A DNA stretch of 56,972 nt from a virus. How positions within the stretch are numbered: position 1 is the first letter of the stretch; each line of letters starts with the position of its first letter. Positions 15,701 to 23,381 of this stretch are shown in pieces. Below the pieces are notes generated by a model that ran no database searches, was not told the origin of the DNA, and was given only the letters and a program-made list of their open reading frames with translations. A program made the translations under genes and the position numbers. The DNA is taken from positions 1 to 56,972 of IMG/VR virus record IMGVR_UViG_3300048837_000350, one strand, 5' to 3'.

Positions 15701-15981
15701 TGAACGTGGTCAGCATGGACGTGTTCAAGGCTGTCATTGGAGACACGACTCTCCTCGCCTTGACACACACAGTCACGATAGACGGCAAGGAAGACCGACG
15801 CACAGAGTATGTGCGGATGAGTCACGAGAACGCTCGCGCTATTAGCGCAGCACTCCTAGCCGCAAGCAGCGATTCGGATGGGGATGACGATGCGCCATAT
15901 GAGTGCGAAGAAGAAGAAGTTGAGGATGCCACAACTATGGTGCGCGGTGGTCTTATCGACCCGCATGGCGGTCTTCTCTAA
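15700..15981 (+). CDS. Hypothetical acidic protein
   Basis: The 93-residue protein begins with a beta-rich segment (FKAVIGDTTLLALTHTVTID) and carries a very acidic C-terminal region (DSDGDDDAPYECEEEEVEDA). It is coupled to SSB by a TGATG overlap. The acidic tail could bind basic partners or mimic DNA, but nothing in the sequence shows this. Confidence 0.55.
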   Translation: MNVVSMDVFKAVIGDTTLLALTHTVTIDGKEDRRTEYVRMSHENARAISAALLAASSDSDGDDDAPYECEEEEVEDATTMVRGGLIDPHGGLL

Positions 15982-16019
15982 CGCTACATTCGCATATTCG
16001 TTGGGGAGCGAAGCGAATC

Positions 16020-16553
16020 ATGAGTAGTACTCGAGAAGAAGCAGTACCAGCGGGAGCGTCTGGCCCGCTGGTACTGTTCACCCATCTAATAATCCCCGGA
16101 CAGATCCATCCTAAAGGTTCGATGAGATCATTCGGGCCGGGGCGTATGGTAGAGAACTCCAAGCTCGGAGTGGCATGGCGCAAGAACGCCATCCCGCACA
16201 TCCGTGAAGCAGCGAGTCGCATACCCAGCGGATGGATCGAGCAAGAGCGCGGGATAGTCATCGCTGCCAGCTATGTTGTTAACCAGTTCAAGACTGTGCA
16301 GCGAGAGTGGCCATGGTCACGCAAGCATGGTGACGTTGACAAGTATGACCGCAACCTGCATGACGCGCTCGAGCAGGGTGGATTACTAACAGACGACGCT
16401 CGAGTCGTAGCCCACTATTCGCATAAGCGATTCGCTCGTGACGACGAGGATGCTCACACGTATGTTGAGATCGCTCACGGAACAGAGTTCGACATACCCG
16501 AGTACGTGAGTACGTTCATCACTAGGCAACTATCTGGGGGAAGCAATGACTGA
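16020..16553 (+). CDS. rusA: RusA-type Holliday junction resolvase
   Basis: The 177-residue protein has the RusA opening IIPGQIHPKGSMRSF near residue 25 and the catalytic acid cluster GDVDKYDRNLHDAL (D105, D107, D110), followed by GGLLTDDARV. RusA dimers cut four-way junctions symmetrically; in phages this helps resolve recombination or branched intermediates before packaging. The N-terminus is extended by about 20 residues compared with short RusA forms. A 13-base perfect inverted repeat (16042-16054 / 16064-16076) lies within codons 8-19. It overlaps the following kinase gene by eight bases. Confidence 0.85.
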   Translation: MSSTREEAVPAGASGPLVLFTHLIIPGQIHPKGSMRSFGPGRMVENSKLGVAWRKNAIPHIREAASRIPSGWIEQERGIVIAASYVVNQFKTVQREWPWSRKHGDVDKYDRNLHDALEQGGLLTDDARVVAHYSHKRFARDDEDAHTYVEIAHGTEFDIPEYVSTFITRQLSGGSND

Positions 16554-17172
16554 GCTATACATCATCGGACTACATGCCGCTGCTGGCGCAGGGAAATCTA
16601 CTACAGCTAAACAGATAGCTAAGTACAGTGACGGTGAGACTCTGGTCCTAGCAACGAGCTTCGCAGGCCCACTATACGAGAGCGTGTCGGCACTACTTGG
16701 ACTGACTGTTGATCAGGTTCGCGACATCAAAGTCAATGGCGAAGTGGTTGCATACCTTCATGGCGATGTGCGGCAGGAGGAAGTGCTAGCCACATTAGAC
16801 GGGCGTACACTCCTCGAGCGTTATGGAACAGAAGCGCATCGCGACGTATTCGGGCAAACATTCTGGCTCGACGTGTGGGAGAAGCGAGTCTTCAAACTAC
16901 ACGATCACTACGAGGATCAGGTAGAGCGCATCATCGTTACTGTTGATGACGCACGATTCAAGAATGAGCTAGCGAAGATTCGTAGCATCGGAGGGTTCGT
17001 AGTTGGGATCAATGGCAGTAACGATTTTGGCCTAGACCAGACTGGTCATCCGTCACGTCAACAACATCCTGTCGATTACACGATGGATATTCGACATGGC
17101 GACGAGGAGCAGAATCGTATCGCTGTACGAGACATGCTTCGCGATCTCATCGGCGACGTGGTACTCGGATGA
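16546..17172 (+). CDS. Deoxynucleoside monophosphate kinase-like P-loop protein
   Basis: The 208-residue protein starts IIGLHAAAGAGKSTTAKQIA, with the P-loop GAGKS at residues 14-18. It continues with a dNMP-kinase-like order: FAGPLYESV, the ALLGLTVDQVRDIK insert, LLERYGTEAHRDVFGQTFWL and a late RIIVTVDDARFKNE segment. Family members phosphorylate dNMPs to dNDPs, complementing ThyX in supplying DNA precursors. GGGGGAAGC provides the ribosome site inside the end of rusA. Substrate choice cannot be read from sequence. Confidence 0.7.
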   Translation: MTELYIIGLHAAAGAGKSTTAKQIAKYSDGETLVLATSFAGPLYESVSALLGLTVDQVRDIKVNGEVVAYLHGDVRQEEVLATLDGRTLLERYGTEAHRDVFGQTFWLDVWEKRVFKLHDHYEDQVERIIVTVDDARFKNELAKIRSIGGFVVGINGSNDFGLDQTGHPSRQQHPVDYTMDIRHGDEEQNRIAVRDMLRDLIGDVVLG

Positions 17173-17438
17173 TACGTGTCGCACGCTTAGAGGATTGCAA
17201 GCAGTGCATGAGTAGGCTCGCGCACTCGAAGCATTGGTGGCAGATGAGCGATGATTCTTGGACTCTGCTCATGCGCTGCCCAGAGTGTAACTTTGAGTGG
17301 CTCGTGATTGAAGGAGTGGATACTCTTGATAGGTTCCAGCGCGTATGGAACACGGGAGTGGACAGGCTCATGGATGATCTCGAAGCAATCTCGAACGCTA
17401 ACACGCACGCGATAGGACTAGAGAGGGATAGCGCATGA
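17169..17438 (+). CDS. Zinc-ribbon protein with two CxxC pairs
   Basis: The 89-residue protein has CKQC (residues 10-13) and CPEC (38-41), a probable zinc ribbon of the kind often called Lar-like, followed by a helical C-terminus (DRFQRVWNTGVDRLMDDLEA). ATGA overlap with the kinase. Function unknown. Confidence 0.6.
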   Translation: MIRVARLEDCKQCMSRLAHSKHWWQMSDDSWTLLMRCPECNFEWLVIEGVDTLDRFQRVWNTGVDRLMDDLEAISNANTHAIGLERDSA

Positions 17439-17542
17439 TCATTGACAGGATCATTACTCCACCAATCAAGCCACCAAAGCAGGAGGTTCCTACACCTCCA
17501 TGGCTCGTCAAGGATGAGCCTAAGACTGGAGCATCAAAGTGA
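17435..17542 (+). CDS. 35-residue Pro-rich microprotein
   Basis: A very short frame (MIIDRIITPPIKPPKQEV, then PTPPWLVKDEPKTGASK). It is supported by an ATGA overlap with the gene before and a GTGA overlap with the gene after. It is probably unstructured and could be a binding peptide or merely keep translation coupled. Confidence 0.5.
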   Translation: MIIDRIITPPIKPPKQEVPTPPWLVKDEPKTGASK

Positions 17543-18213
17543 GTGAAGCAGAAGTACGCGGATACTATGAGCGCTCGAAGCTCTGGAATGAGGAGGCTCC
17601 AGTACCGCACACCATGATGATGAGGCTACTCGCGAATAACGCGATACGCCTAGCTCCGGAAGCAGACGCGCATCTACGTATCGCGGAAGTTGGGTCACTA
17701 CCCGGACGAGAAGCGGCGAGTGTTCTCGGTGGAGCAATCTACTATCACATAGAGGATGAGCATGCGCCAGACGATGTACTGTTCCATGACATCCTCTCCG
17801 GGCCACTACCAGAGCATTACGGTGTGGTCGTCGCGGGCCTACTACTACAAGAGTTTGACCAACCAGACGATTTACTGCTCGCGATCAAACACTTATCGCA
17901 GTCGTCTAGCTATCTTGTGGTTAGCTACTTCAGCGAGCTACTCCACGGTGTGTGGCAGGCAGACACGATACTACCGCCCGGTATGGTTCGTCCAACAACT
18001 ATTCGTGGGCACCTACAAGATGTGGCTTCGTGTGTAGAGCGCATTGATATGGAGTGGGCTGCACGCCACGAGTACGTGGAAGACGCGTACCTCAAGTATG
18101 CGCGTAATGGAAACAAGATGCGTGACCCTCGAGAGTGGAAGTACACGTATGGAACAACTGACGACGAGGGTTACAGAATCAAGCTCACGTTTGAAACTTG
18201 GAGGATTAAATGA
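17539..18213 (+). CDS. SAM-dependent methyltransferase-like protein
   Basis: The 224-residue protein has a class I methyltransferase-like core. Motif I is LRIAEVGSLPGREAASVLG (G-x-L-P-G instead of the common G-x-G-x-G). Further on are an acidic position near YYHIEDEH and a strand-helix VVVAGLLLQEFDQPDDLLLA that ends in YLVVSYFSEL. The atypical glycine motif makes catalysis uncertain. It sits between recombination genes, so it could modify DNA, RNA or protein. The start is a GTG overlapping the previous stop. Confidence 0.5.
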   Translation: MSEAEVRGYYERSKLWNEEAPVPHTMMMRLLANNAIRLAPEADAHLRIAEVGSLPGREAASVLGGAIYYHIEDEHAPDDVLFHDILSGPLPEHYGVVVAGLLLQEFDQPDDLLLAIKHLSQSSSYLVVSYFSELLHGVWQADTILPPGMVRPTTIRGHLQDVASCVERIDMEWAARHEYVEDAYLKYARNGNKMRDPREWKYTYGTTDDEGYRIKLTFETWRIK

Positions 18214-18752
18214 GCCACGACTTAAAGCATCTACTCCGCCCGTTCCCAGCATCCGCTGTGAACTTCAGGCCAGCAGACTCGAAGCCTAATAGGAATGGGT
18301 CTGTTAGAGTACTCACATACATTGATGCGACTGACGTAAGGCGCAGGCTCAACGAGTTCGATCCTGAGTGGAGCTTCAGTATTGACGGGCCAGCGCATTG
18401 GCGTCACGGCATTGTTGAGGTACGAGGAACACTCAGTATCGGAATGTCTAAGCGCTCAGACTATGGCGCTGCTGAAGTTAATCGGCCGCGCAACTTTGAT
18501 GGAGATCCACAAGAGAAGGATCTGCACGCAGTGAAGTCTGCTACGAGTGACGCGTTGAAGCGTTGCGCCACCATGTTCGGTATCGGAGATTACCTCCGAG
18601 AAATGGGGCAGATGTATACCGATAAGCCGAAGCTCTATAACGGATTCGTCCAAGGAATAGAGAAGGACGGAGTTGCGGAACTCAAGGCGCAGTACACGCG
18701 CATCATTAGCCACGAGCGATTCGTTGCACGATATGGAGAGGCGTCACTGTAA
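18210..18752 (+). CDS. Rad52/Rad22-like single-strand annealing protein
   Basis: The 180-residue protein matches the Rad52-like phage annealase pattern: VRVLTYIDATDVRRRLNEF, a DPEWSFSIDG strand, VEVRGTLSIG, and the conserved KSATSDALKRCATMFGIGDYL helix. Such proteins form rings that anneal complementary strands in recombination-dependent replication. It is close to the eukaryotic Rad52 N-domain in size and lacks an interaction tail. Next to an exonuclease (19711) and SSB, it suggests a complete annealing pathway of the Red/Rad52 kind. ATGA overlap with the upstream gene. Confidence 0.8.
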   Translation: MSHDLKHLLRPFPASAVNFRPADSKPNRNGSVRVLTYIDATDVRRRLNEFDPEWSFSIDGPAHWRHGIVEVRGTLSIGMSKRSDYGAAEVNRPRNFDGDPQEKDLHAVKSATSDALKRCATMFGIGDYLREMGQMYTDKPKLYNGFVQGIEKDGVAELKAQYTRIISHERFVARYGEASL

Positions 18753-19498
18753 TGGCAGTCACTGTTGTAATACCAGACCTACAGGGAATCCCTGACAGGG
18801 TAGACGCTGCGCTCGACGCTGCCCATGATCTCGGCGCGTCACGCATCATACAGCTAGGTGATGGTACCGATAACCGCACTGCTCAAGCAGAGGGTGATTG
18901 GTATGTGCTGAATCGCCTACTCGACGCTGGCGTAGAGCTTCACATTGGAAACCATGAGGCTTCAGTCGTGAGTCCACCTCCGTCATACCCATTCGGTGGT
19001 GTTGATTCTACGACTGAAGCATCACGCCTAGTCGCTGACTTGTATCAGGATGGCGCGTATCGAATCGCTACCGCTGTGGGTCCGACACTGATCACGCACG
19101 CGGGACTACTCGAGGGTCCATGGACTAGGGATGGTGAGATTGATCCATCGCTTGAAGCTCATGAGGTTGCGAAGATTCTGAACGAGCGGCTAGAGAACTT
19201 GGATGGGTTTGATCCAGTGATCTCGAGCGTGCCAATCATTCGCGGTGGGAGGCAAGCTGTTGGCGGCGTACTGTGGGCAGACTTTGGCGAGCATGTTCGA
19301 CAGATGCGTATGAACCAATCAGGCTTCCATGGCTTCCAGATCATCGGTCACACTCCTAACAGCGCTGCTGTCATCAGCCCGCGCATAGCTGCCATTGATA
19401 CGCGCAACGAGCATGGCGTGACGATTGCGTACACGGCAGACAATGGCGTGTCGTGGAAGTACAAGGTTGCTCAGATCGAGGGAGAGTCTAATGACTGA
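18752..19498 (+). CDS. Calcineurin-like metallophosphoesterase (Ser/Thr phosphatase type)
   Basis: The 248-residue protein has ordered metal-binding motifs: VVIPDLQGIPD (D9, with Q in place of the usual H), IIQLGDGTDN, LHIGNHEAS, LITHAGL and IIGHTPNS. This is the PPP/lambda-phosphatase-like order. Family members dephosphorylate proteins or nucleotides; lambda NinI is a familiar phage example in a similar recombination gene cluster. The D-x-Q substitution may alter metal preference. TAATG overlap with the annealase gene suggests coupled expression. Confidence 0.75.
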   Translation: MAVTVVIPDLQGIPDRVDAALDAAHDLGASRIIQLGDGTDNRTAQAEGDWYVLNRLLDAGVELHIGNHEASVVSPPPSYPFGGVDSTTEASRLVADLYQDGAYRIATAVGPTLITHAGLLEGPWTRDGEIDPSLEAHEVAKILNERLENLDGFDPVISSVPIIRGGRQAVGGVLWADFGEHVRQMRMNQSGFHGFQIIGHTPNSAAVISPRIAAIDTRNEHGVTIAYTADNGVSWKYKVAQIEGESND

Positions 19499-19709
19499 TG
19501 TATTCATCCTGACCGCGTATACAATCTCATGGATCATCGTGTTCCTAGGGACGCTATTCCTCGTGTGGGCATCGCTCGAGTTCAGGGCAGAGCGTGGAGA
19601 CAAGGACATGACTAGTGACGTGCGCCTACTGATCTTCATCTACACACTCAACGTGATCATTCTGTCAGTCACTGGTTACAGTCACATCATTGACTATGTG
19701 AGGGCATAG
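19491..19709 (+). CDS. Small membrane protein with two helices
   Basis: The 72-residue protein has two hydrophobic segments (residues 4-25, FILTAYTISWIIVFLGTLFL, and 46-65, LLIFIYTLNVIILSVTGYSH) with a charged loop between. The ATG at 19491 overlaps the phosphoesterase end. It could be a late-acting or exclusion membrane protein. No family identified. Confidence 0.6.
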   Translation: MTDVFILTAYTISWIIVFLGTLFLVWASLEFRAERGDKDMTSDVRLLIFIYTLNVIILSVTGYSHIIDYVRA

Positions 19710-19710
19710 C

Positions 19711-20598
19711 ATGCCTCCGATCTTTAACGCTCCACTCCATATGCCAACGAGTGGGTGGACTCCACCACCCGTAGAGCATGTTGAGAATGATCACCTCACA
19801 TACAACATGCGGCTCAGTGAACCATGCCCAGTCAAGCGTGTAGCGTATGACTTCATGGATGAGGAGGCACGCGCAGAGCGCTATGGGAGCTTCTCTCAGG
19901 GCACGGCAATGCTCGGCCACCTCCTAGCCTCCATATGGATTCACGAATCGTTTGGAGTCCACGGAGAAGAGCATTATCCCGAAGCTGAAATCATGTGGGA
20001 TTATGGTGTCAGCCACATAGACGTGTTCATACCACCGGGCAGCCCAGACTATGGACTGTACGAGATTAAGACGACGTCGAAAAAAAGACTGACTCCAGTA
20101 CCAGATAACTATGAGCAGGTTAAGCGTCAACTGTACGCGCTACGACTCATGGGCATGACTGATGTGCCAGCCACGATAGTCATCATCGGCAAGAGTGGGA
20201 TAGCCGGGGGCATAGTCGGCGATCCATACCCTGTTAGCCTCACGCCGGAAGACATCGACAGGCTCGATGATGAGTGGGCCTTCGTTAATAAGCTGGCCGC
20301 TTGCGCGATAGAACATGGAACACTCCGCCCATTAAAGGATGAGATCCCGTCATGGTGTAGGTGTAGCAAGTGTGTGCCAGCACCTAAGAAAGATGCGAGC
20401 GAAGAGCTTGAAGACCTGATCGAGAGTGACTATGCGCTCTACATAGACCAGTACCAAGAATCGGTTGACTGGTATGAGGGTATCCGCGAGAAGATCAAGA
20501 ACATCGCAGGGTCTGAACGCGTCGAATACGTGACGAGTAATCACATAGTGAAGATTGCAAAGAATGGCGCGTTGAGTATCAGTCGCAAACCTGTATAG
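19711..20598 (+). CDS. PD-(D/E)XK exonuclease, RecB/Cas4-like
   Basis: The 295-residue protein has the nuclease motif series: a helix with H near AMLGHLLASIW, D104 in GVSHIDVF, E118-x-K120 in LYEIKTTSKK, and a following YEQVKRQLYALRLMG helix with the motif-IV-like Q. Two late cysteine pairs (WCRCSKC near residue 214) could form a metal cluster as in Cas4/AddB-like enzymes. It would resect double-stranded ends to feed the Rad52-like annealase two genes upstream. A long C-terminal coiled-coil-like tail follows. Confidence 0.75.
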   Translation: MPPIFNAPLHMPTSGWTPPPVEHVENDHLTYNMRLSEPCPVKRVAYDFMDEEARAERYGSFSQGTAMLGHLLASIWIHESFGVHGEEHYPEAEIMWDYGVSHIDVFIPPGSPDYGLYEIKTTSKKRLTPVPDNYEQVKRQLYALRLMGMTDVPATIVIIGKSGIAGGIVGDPYPVSLTPEDIDRLDDEWAFVNKLAACAIEHGTLRPLKDEIPSWCRCSKCVPAPKKDASEELEDLIESDYALYIDQYQESVDWYEGIREKIKNIAGSERVEYVTSNHIVKIAKNGALSISRKPV

Positions 20599-20630
20599 AC
20601 TATCTACTTCAACAATCCGTGGGGGCACGG

Positions 20631-20891
20631 TTGAACGTAGCGGTAGACATACTGACTGATGACTTCAAGGAAGCGATCAACGCGATCAACGATCTTGAGG
20701 ATCTATTCGCAAGCACAGAGTGGAGCATCGACAGGATGCAAGACGATTCATTCAGTGTTAGTGGAGTAGTACTAGATGCTGATATCACATCAATGCACGC
20801 ACTGCTAGAAGAGGGCATTGCCTGCAACGCTAAGACCATACAACTACAAGCACCAAAAGTATCCATGAGGTGGAGTCCAACATGCCGGTAG
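20631..20891 (+). CDS. Small hypothetical protein
   Basis: The 86-residue protein is mostly helical and acidic (AVDILTDDFKEAINAINDLE). The TTG at 20631 has a GGGGG ribosome site; a GTG at 20619 is the alternative. It overlaps the next gene. No recognisable motif. Confidence 0.5.
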   Translation: MNVAVDILTDDFKEAINAINDLEDLFASTEWSIDRMQDDSFSVSGVVLDADITSMHALLEEGIACNAKTIQLQAPKVSMRWSPTCR

Positions 20892-21184
20892 CACCATTAC
20901 CAGAACACCCAAGAGCGAAGCAAGCACGCATCATTGGAGGGTACACAAGTGGCCCGAATATGAGCGAGGAAAACAATGTGTCTGGAGGAGAATACTACTT
21001 CGTAGGATACCGACAGAATGGCGATGTGTTCGTGCGTGGTCGCGAGCAATCAATCGACAGGATGCGTGCCCGCAGCGTACAGCTAGGTATGACTCCAGCA
21101 GTTCATCGGATAGAGATTCAAGGCCCGGACGTGAAGACGAATATGTACCGGGTAAACGGCAGCATGGAGGCAGCCACATGGTAG
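20882..21184 (+). CDS. Hypothetical protein, beta-rich
   Basis: About 100 residues with a beta-rich core (GEYYFVGYRQNGDVFVRG, then SVQLGMTPAVHRIEIQG). The ATG at 20882 has GGTGGAG upstream and overlaps the preceding stop. The family is unknown to me. Confidence 0.5.
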   Translation: MPVAPLPEHPRAKQARIIGGYTSGPNMSEENNVSGGEYYFVGYRQNGDVFVRGREQSIDRMRARSVQLGMTPAVHRIEIQGPDVKTNMYRVNGSMEAATW

Positions 21185-21561
21185 TCACGAAACTAACACT
21201 GATCGGTGTACTGGTAGCGTCAAGCTACGGACCCGGACTCATAGGCAACACAACAGCGTGCGGTCAGACACTGACTCCACGCACGATTGGGGTAGCGCAC
21301 AAGACGCTGAAGTGTGGGACGCTCGTGCGCCTATGCCATGGGCGTAAGTGTGCTGACGTGAAGGTCATAGACCGTGGTCCATTCAGTGGGGATAGGACTT
21401 GGGATATCACAGAGGGAACAACTAAGAGGGTATGGGGGATCAATGCTAACCAGTGGGGTGTCCGGAAAGTACGCGCTTTCCGAATCAGAAAAGTCAAGGC
21501 GACTAGCAATGCGCCAGCAAAACGACCTACGTATCCGAGCCATCTACGATCCACTCTTTGA
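21178..21561 (+). CDS. RlpA-like double-psi beta-barrel protein
   Basis: The 127-residue protein resembles the RlpA/expansin double-psi beta-barrel. It has an opening SSYGPGLIGNTTACGQ, VAHKTLKCGTLVRL, and VKVIDRGPF with D65 as the expected acid, then RTWDITEGTTKRVWG. A short hydrophobic start (MVVTKLTLIGVLVAS) may be an export signal. RlpA proteins act on glycan strands; in actinobacteria the fold also occurs in resuscitation factors. Here it is an unexpected wall-active candidate inside a replication operon. Ribosome site GGAGG, spacing seven. Confidence 0.65.
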   Translation: MVVTKLTLIGVLVASSYGPGLIGNTTACGQTLTPRTIGVAHKTLKCGTLVRLCHGRKCADVKVIDRGPFSGDRTWDITEGTTKRVWGINANQWGVRKVRAFRIRKVKATSNAPAKRPTYPSHLRSTL

Positions 21562-21880
21562 ACAACTCGGGTTTAAGCTCCCAGAAGGACGTATTCCTAC
21601 CAACAAGTGCGGCGTAAGGAAGCTCGTACCCACGGCACCATTCGGAATGTTGGTGTGTGAGATCATAGACTCGGGCGAGCATAGCGTCGATAATGTCTGC
21701 GACCTAACAGGGGTTCTGCACCGCAGGCTACACGCCATCAGGCACAACGAAGCAAAGTACTTAGAGTTAGACCTAGCAGACGCGTTGCTAGTAGGTCTGG
21801 GGCGCACGCATTTGTGGCACTTAGACTTCGCTCCAATCTACGACTTTGCTTTCCATGGGTGCGTAGAGACAGGCTCATAA
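21443..21880 (+). CDS. Helix-turn-helix DNA-binding protein
   Basis: From the ATG at 21443 (GGGGGAT ribosome site) the protein has about 145 residues. It overlaps the end of the RlpA-like gene by 119 bases; an ATG at 21509 reduces the overlap. The C-terminal region VDNVCDLTGVLHRRLHAIRH followed by YLELDLADALLVGLGRTHLW is a helical pattern typical of small actinophage helix-turn-helix regulators. Regulation of the middle or late switch is a guess. Confidence 0.55.
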   Translation: MLTSGVSGKYALSESEKSRRLAMRQQNDLRIRAIYDPLFEQLGFKLPEGRIPTNKCGVRKLVPTAPFGMLVCEIIDSGEHSVDNVCDLTGVLHRRLHAIRHNEAKYLELDLADALLVGLGRTHLWHLDFAPIYDFAFHGCVETGS

Positions 21881-21881
21881 A

Positions 21882-22157
21882 ATGAGCAAGAGCGGTAGGA
21901 GTAGGAGGAGAATCAATAGCCGCCGCAGGAGATCGCGAAACACATTCGTCTACGAGTATTGGGAATGGAAGTGCGCTTACTGTGGAGTGGAGATCACTGC
22001 TGGCGATGCGAATAAAGTCACAGACAAGACGGCAACGATAGATCACATAGTGCCGATCTCTATGGGCGGAGAGAACACGCTAGAGAATATCGTCGCATGT
22101 TGCCGCAAGTGCAACTTCGTTAAAGACAACGATCATCCAGACGATGCGTTCCTATAG
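21882..22157 (+). CDS. HNH endonuclease
   Basis: The 91-residue protein has a very basic N-terminus (RSRRRINSRRRRSRN) and a canonical HNH domain: CAYC (31-34), ATIDHIVP (D54-H55), GGENTLENIVACC with N69, and CRKC (74-77). The small stand-alone form is common in phages, either as a homing nuclease or as a packaging helper near terminase; here it is far from terminase. Ribosome site weak. Last gene of the rightward replication run; it ends against the sigma-like gene. Confidence 0.8.
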   Translation: MSKSGRSRRRINSRRRRSRNTFVYEYWEWKCAYCGVEITAGDANKVTDKTATIDHIVPISMGGENTLENIVACCRKCNFVKDNDHPDDAFL

Positions 22158-22874
22158 TGACATCACGCGCTGAAGCTCGAGCGTAGCCTTCTCGACTAGA
22201 TCCTTAGCAGCGTTCGCGCTCACACCCAGCACGCTACCAATCTTCGGATACGAGTGAGCTTCCCCGCCCCACAATCCGTAACGCATAGCGAGTACGCGGA
22301 TCATGTCATCGTTACCATCCTCAGTCATCTGCAGCATCGCGGCATCCATGCGATCCATGATGTCGAATAAGTATGTGGGATAGTGCGCGTCATTATCGTC
22401 ACGCATGTTCACGTCACTATCAACAAGCGGCAATGGAGTGACAGACTTCGCAAGCTCTTTCGCAAAGTCCTTGTCACCGGACTCCCACGCGCTTAGGAAG
22501 ACATGAGCCTTGGCTGCTCCGTTAGTTAAGTCTCGAGCAGCGCTCCTGCGGATCTCCGCATACACGAAGCTGAAGCAGTACGTCGTAGGATTACCGGGTA
22601 TCTTCTCGAGCTTGATACGTCCCATGCTGTGCAGTAGGCCAGTCATGCCAGCTTGGAAGAGATCCTCGAATGGTGTACTCACTGCTCCGCTTCGACACCA
22701 CTTCACTACGCACGCAACAACCATCTTCGAGTTGCGTATGCTGAACTCTTCCCACGCACGCTTGTCACCCTTGAGGTAGCGCTCTACTAGCGCTCGAGAC
22801 TCATCAAGAGTAGGCTTGCCGCCCATCCTGTCGGCCTCTTCCATGATCGCTATGACCGACTCCGGGATAATCAC
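22152..22874 (-). CDS. Sigma-70 family-like factor
   Basis: The 240-residue protein looks like a divergent sigma factor. The region-2-like part contains CVVKWCRSGAVSTPFEDLFQ and AGMTGLLHSMGRIKLEKIPG, then SFVYAEIRRSAARDL. The region-4-like end has LAMRYGLWGGEAHSYPKIGS followed by a helix-turn-helix VLGVSANAAKDLVEKATLELQ. If active, it would redirect host RNA polymerase to phage promoters, with the repeated GGCATMATA late element as an obvious candidate target. It converges on the HNH gene with a six-base overlap and is coupled to the gene upstream. The match is by pattern; activity is inferred. Confidence 0.65.
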   Translation of the reverse strand: MIIPESVIAIMEEADRMGGKPTLDESRALVERYLKGDKRAWEEFSIRNSKMVVACVVKWCRSGAVSTPFEDLFQAGMTGLLHSMGRIKLEKIPGNPTTYCFSFVYAEIRRSAARDLTNGAAKAHVFLSAWESGDKDFAKELAKSVTPLPLVDSDVNMRDDNDAHYPTYLFDIMDRMDAAMLQMTEDGNDDMIRVLAMRYGLWGGEAHSYPKIGSVLGVSANAAKDLVEKATLELQRVMSL

Positions 22875-23098
22875 TTAGGAGCCTTGGCCTTGGCTGCCTC
22901 GACCTTGTCCTTCACATACTCGAGATTACGAATGTGATTCAGGACCGTGCGATTAGCGAAGCGCATAGCGGCTACACCTTCATCGACTTTGTCGGTGTCT
23001 TCCTTGTCCTTGTACTCAGCCATGACATCAATCATGCTGCGTAGGATTTCGGAGTGTTCCCGCGCATTGGCTATGAGCCGGTCTATATCTTCAGTCAT
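22871..23098 (-). CDS. Small coiled-coil protein coupled to the sigma-like gene
   Basis: The 75-residue protein is almost wholly helical (DIDRLIANAREHSEILRSMI, then LNHIRNLEYVKDKVEAAKAK). The ATG at 23098 has GGGGGAT as ribosome site; its stop overlaps the sigma-like start. A partner or anti-sigma role is conceivable from the coupling only. Confidence 0.55.
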   Translation of the reverse strand: MTEDIDRLIANAREHSEILRSMIDVMAEYKDKEDTDKVDEGVAAMRFANRTVLNHIRNLEYVKDKVEAAKAKAPK

Positions 23099-23159
23099 CA
23101 GATCCCCCAAGATCGTTGCGTGTGCAACTACTGACTGACTGTGATGTTACCATTACGAC

Positions 23160-23381
23160 ATGATGCCAAACGACTCAGACATACTCAGGGCATGCCTCAC
23201 GCTATGCGGATTGGGTGTCGTACGCTTCGCTGAAATAGTGGGAGTGTCGAAGACTCAAGCAGAAATGATGACGCTTGGAGTATGCGAGATACCAGAAGAA
23301 GTGTGGGAGAAACTCGATGCCGGTCTTGGAGTTGTGGAACAAGTACGCAGTAGCGCACGCGCTGGGACTGAAGGACGCTAG
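23160..23381 (+). CDS. Small HTH-like protein
   Basis: The 73-residue protein has a helix-turn-helix-like pattern (VVRFAEIVGVSKTQAEMMTL) and then an IPEEVWEKLDAGL helix. It starts at ATG 23160 (or 23163) with no ribosome site, directly after a divergent spacer, so it may be leaderless. It overlaps the next gene by 65 bases. Probably a small regulator. Confidence 0.5.
   Translation: MMPNDSDILRACLTLCGLGVVRFAEIVGVSKTQAEMMTLGVCEIPEEVWEKLDAGLGVVEQVRSSARAGTEGR

Noticed and set aside
23155-23165. Minus-strand GGCATCAT near 23160 as another late element
   Set aside because: The sequence continues with G instead of A and lies in coding sequence at the start of a plus-strand gene; it does not precede a minus start at the expected distance.
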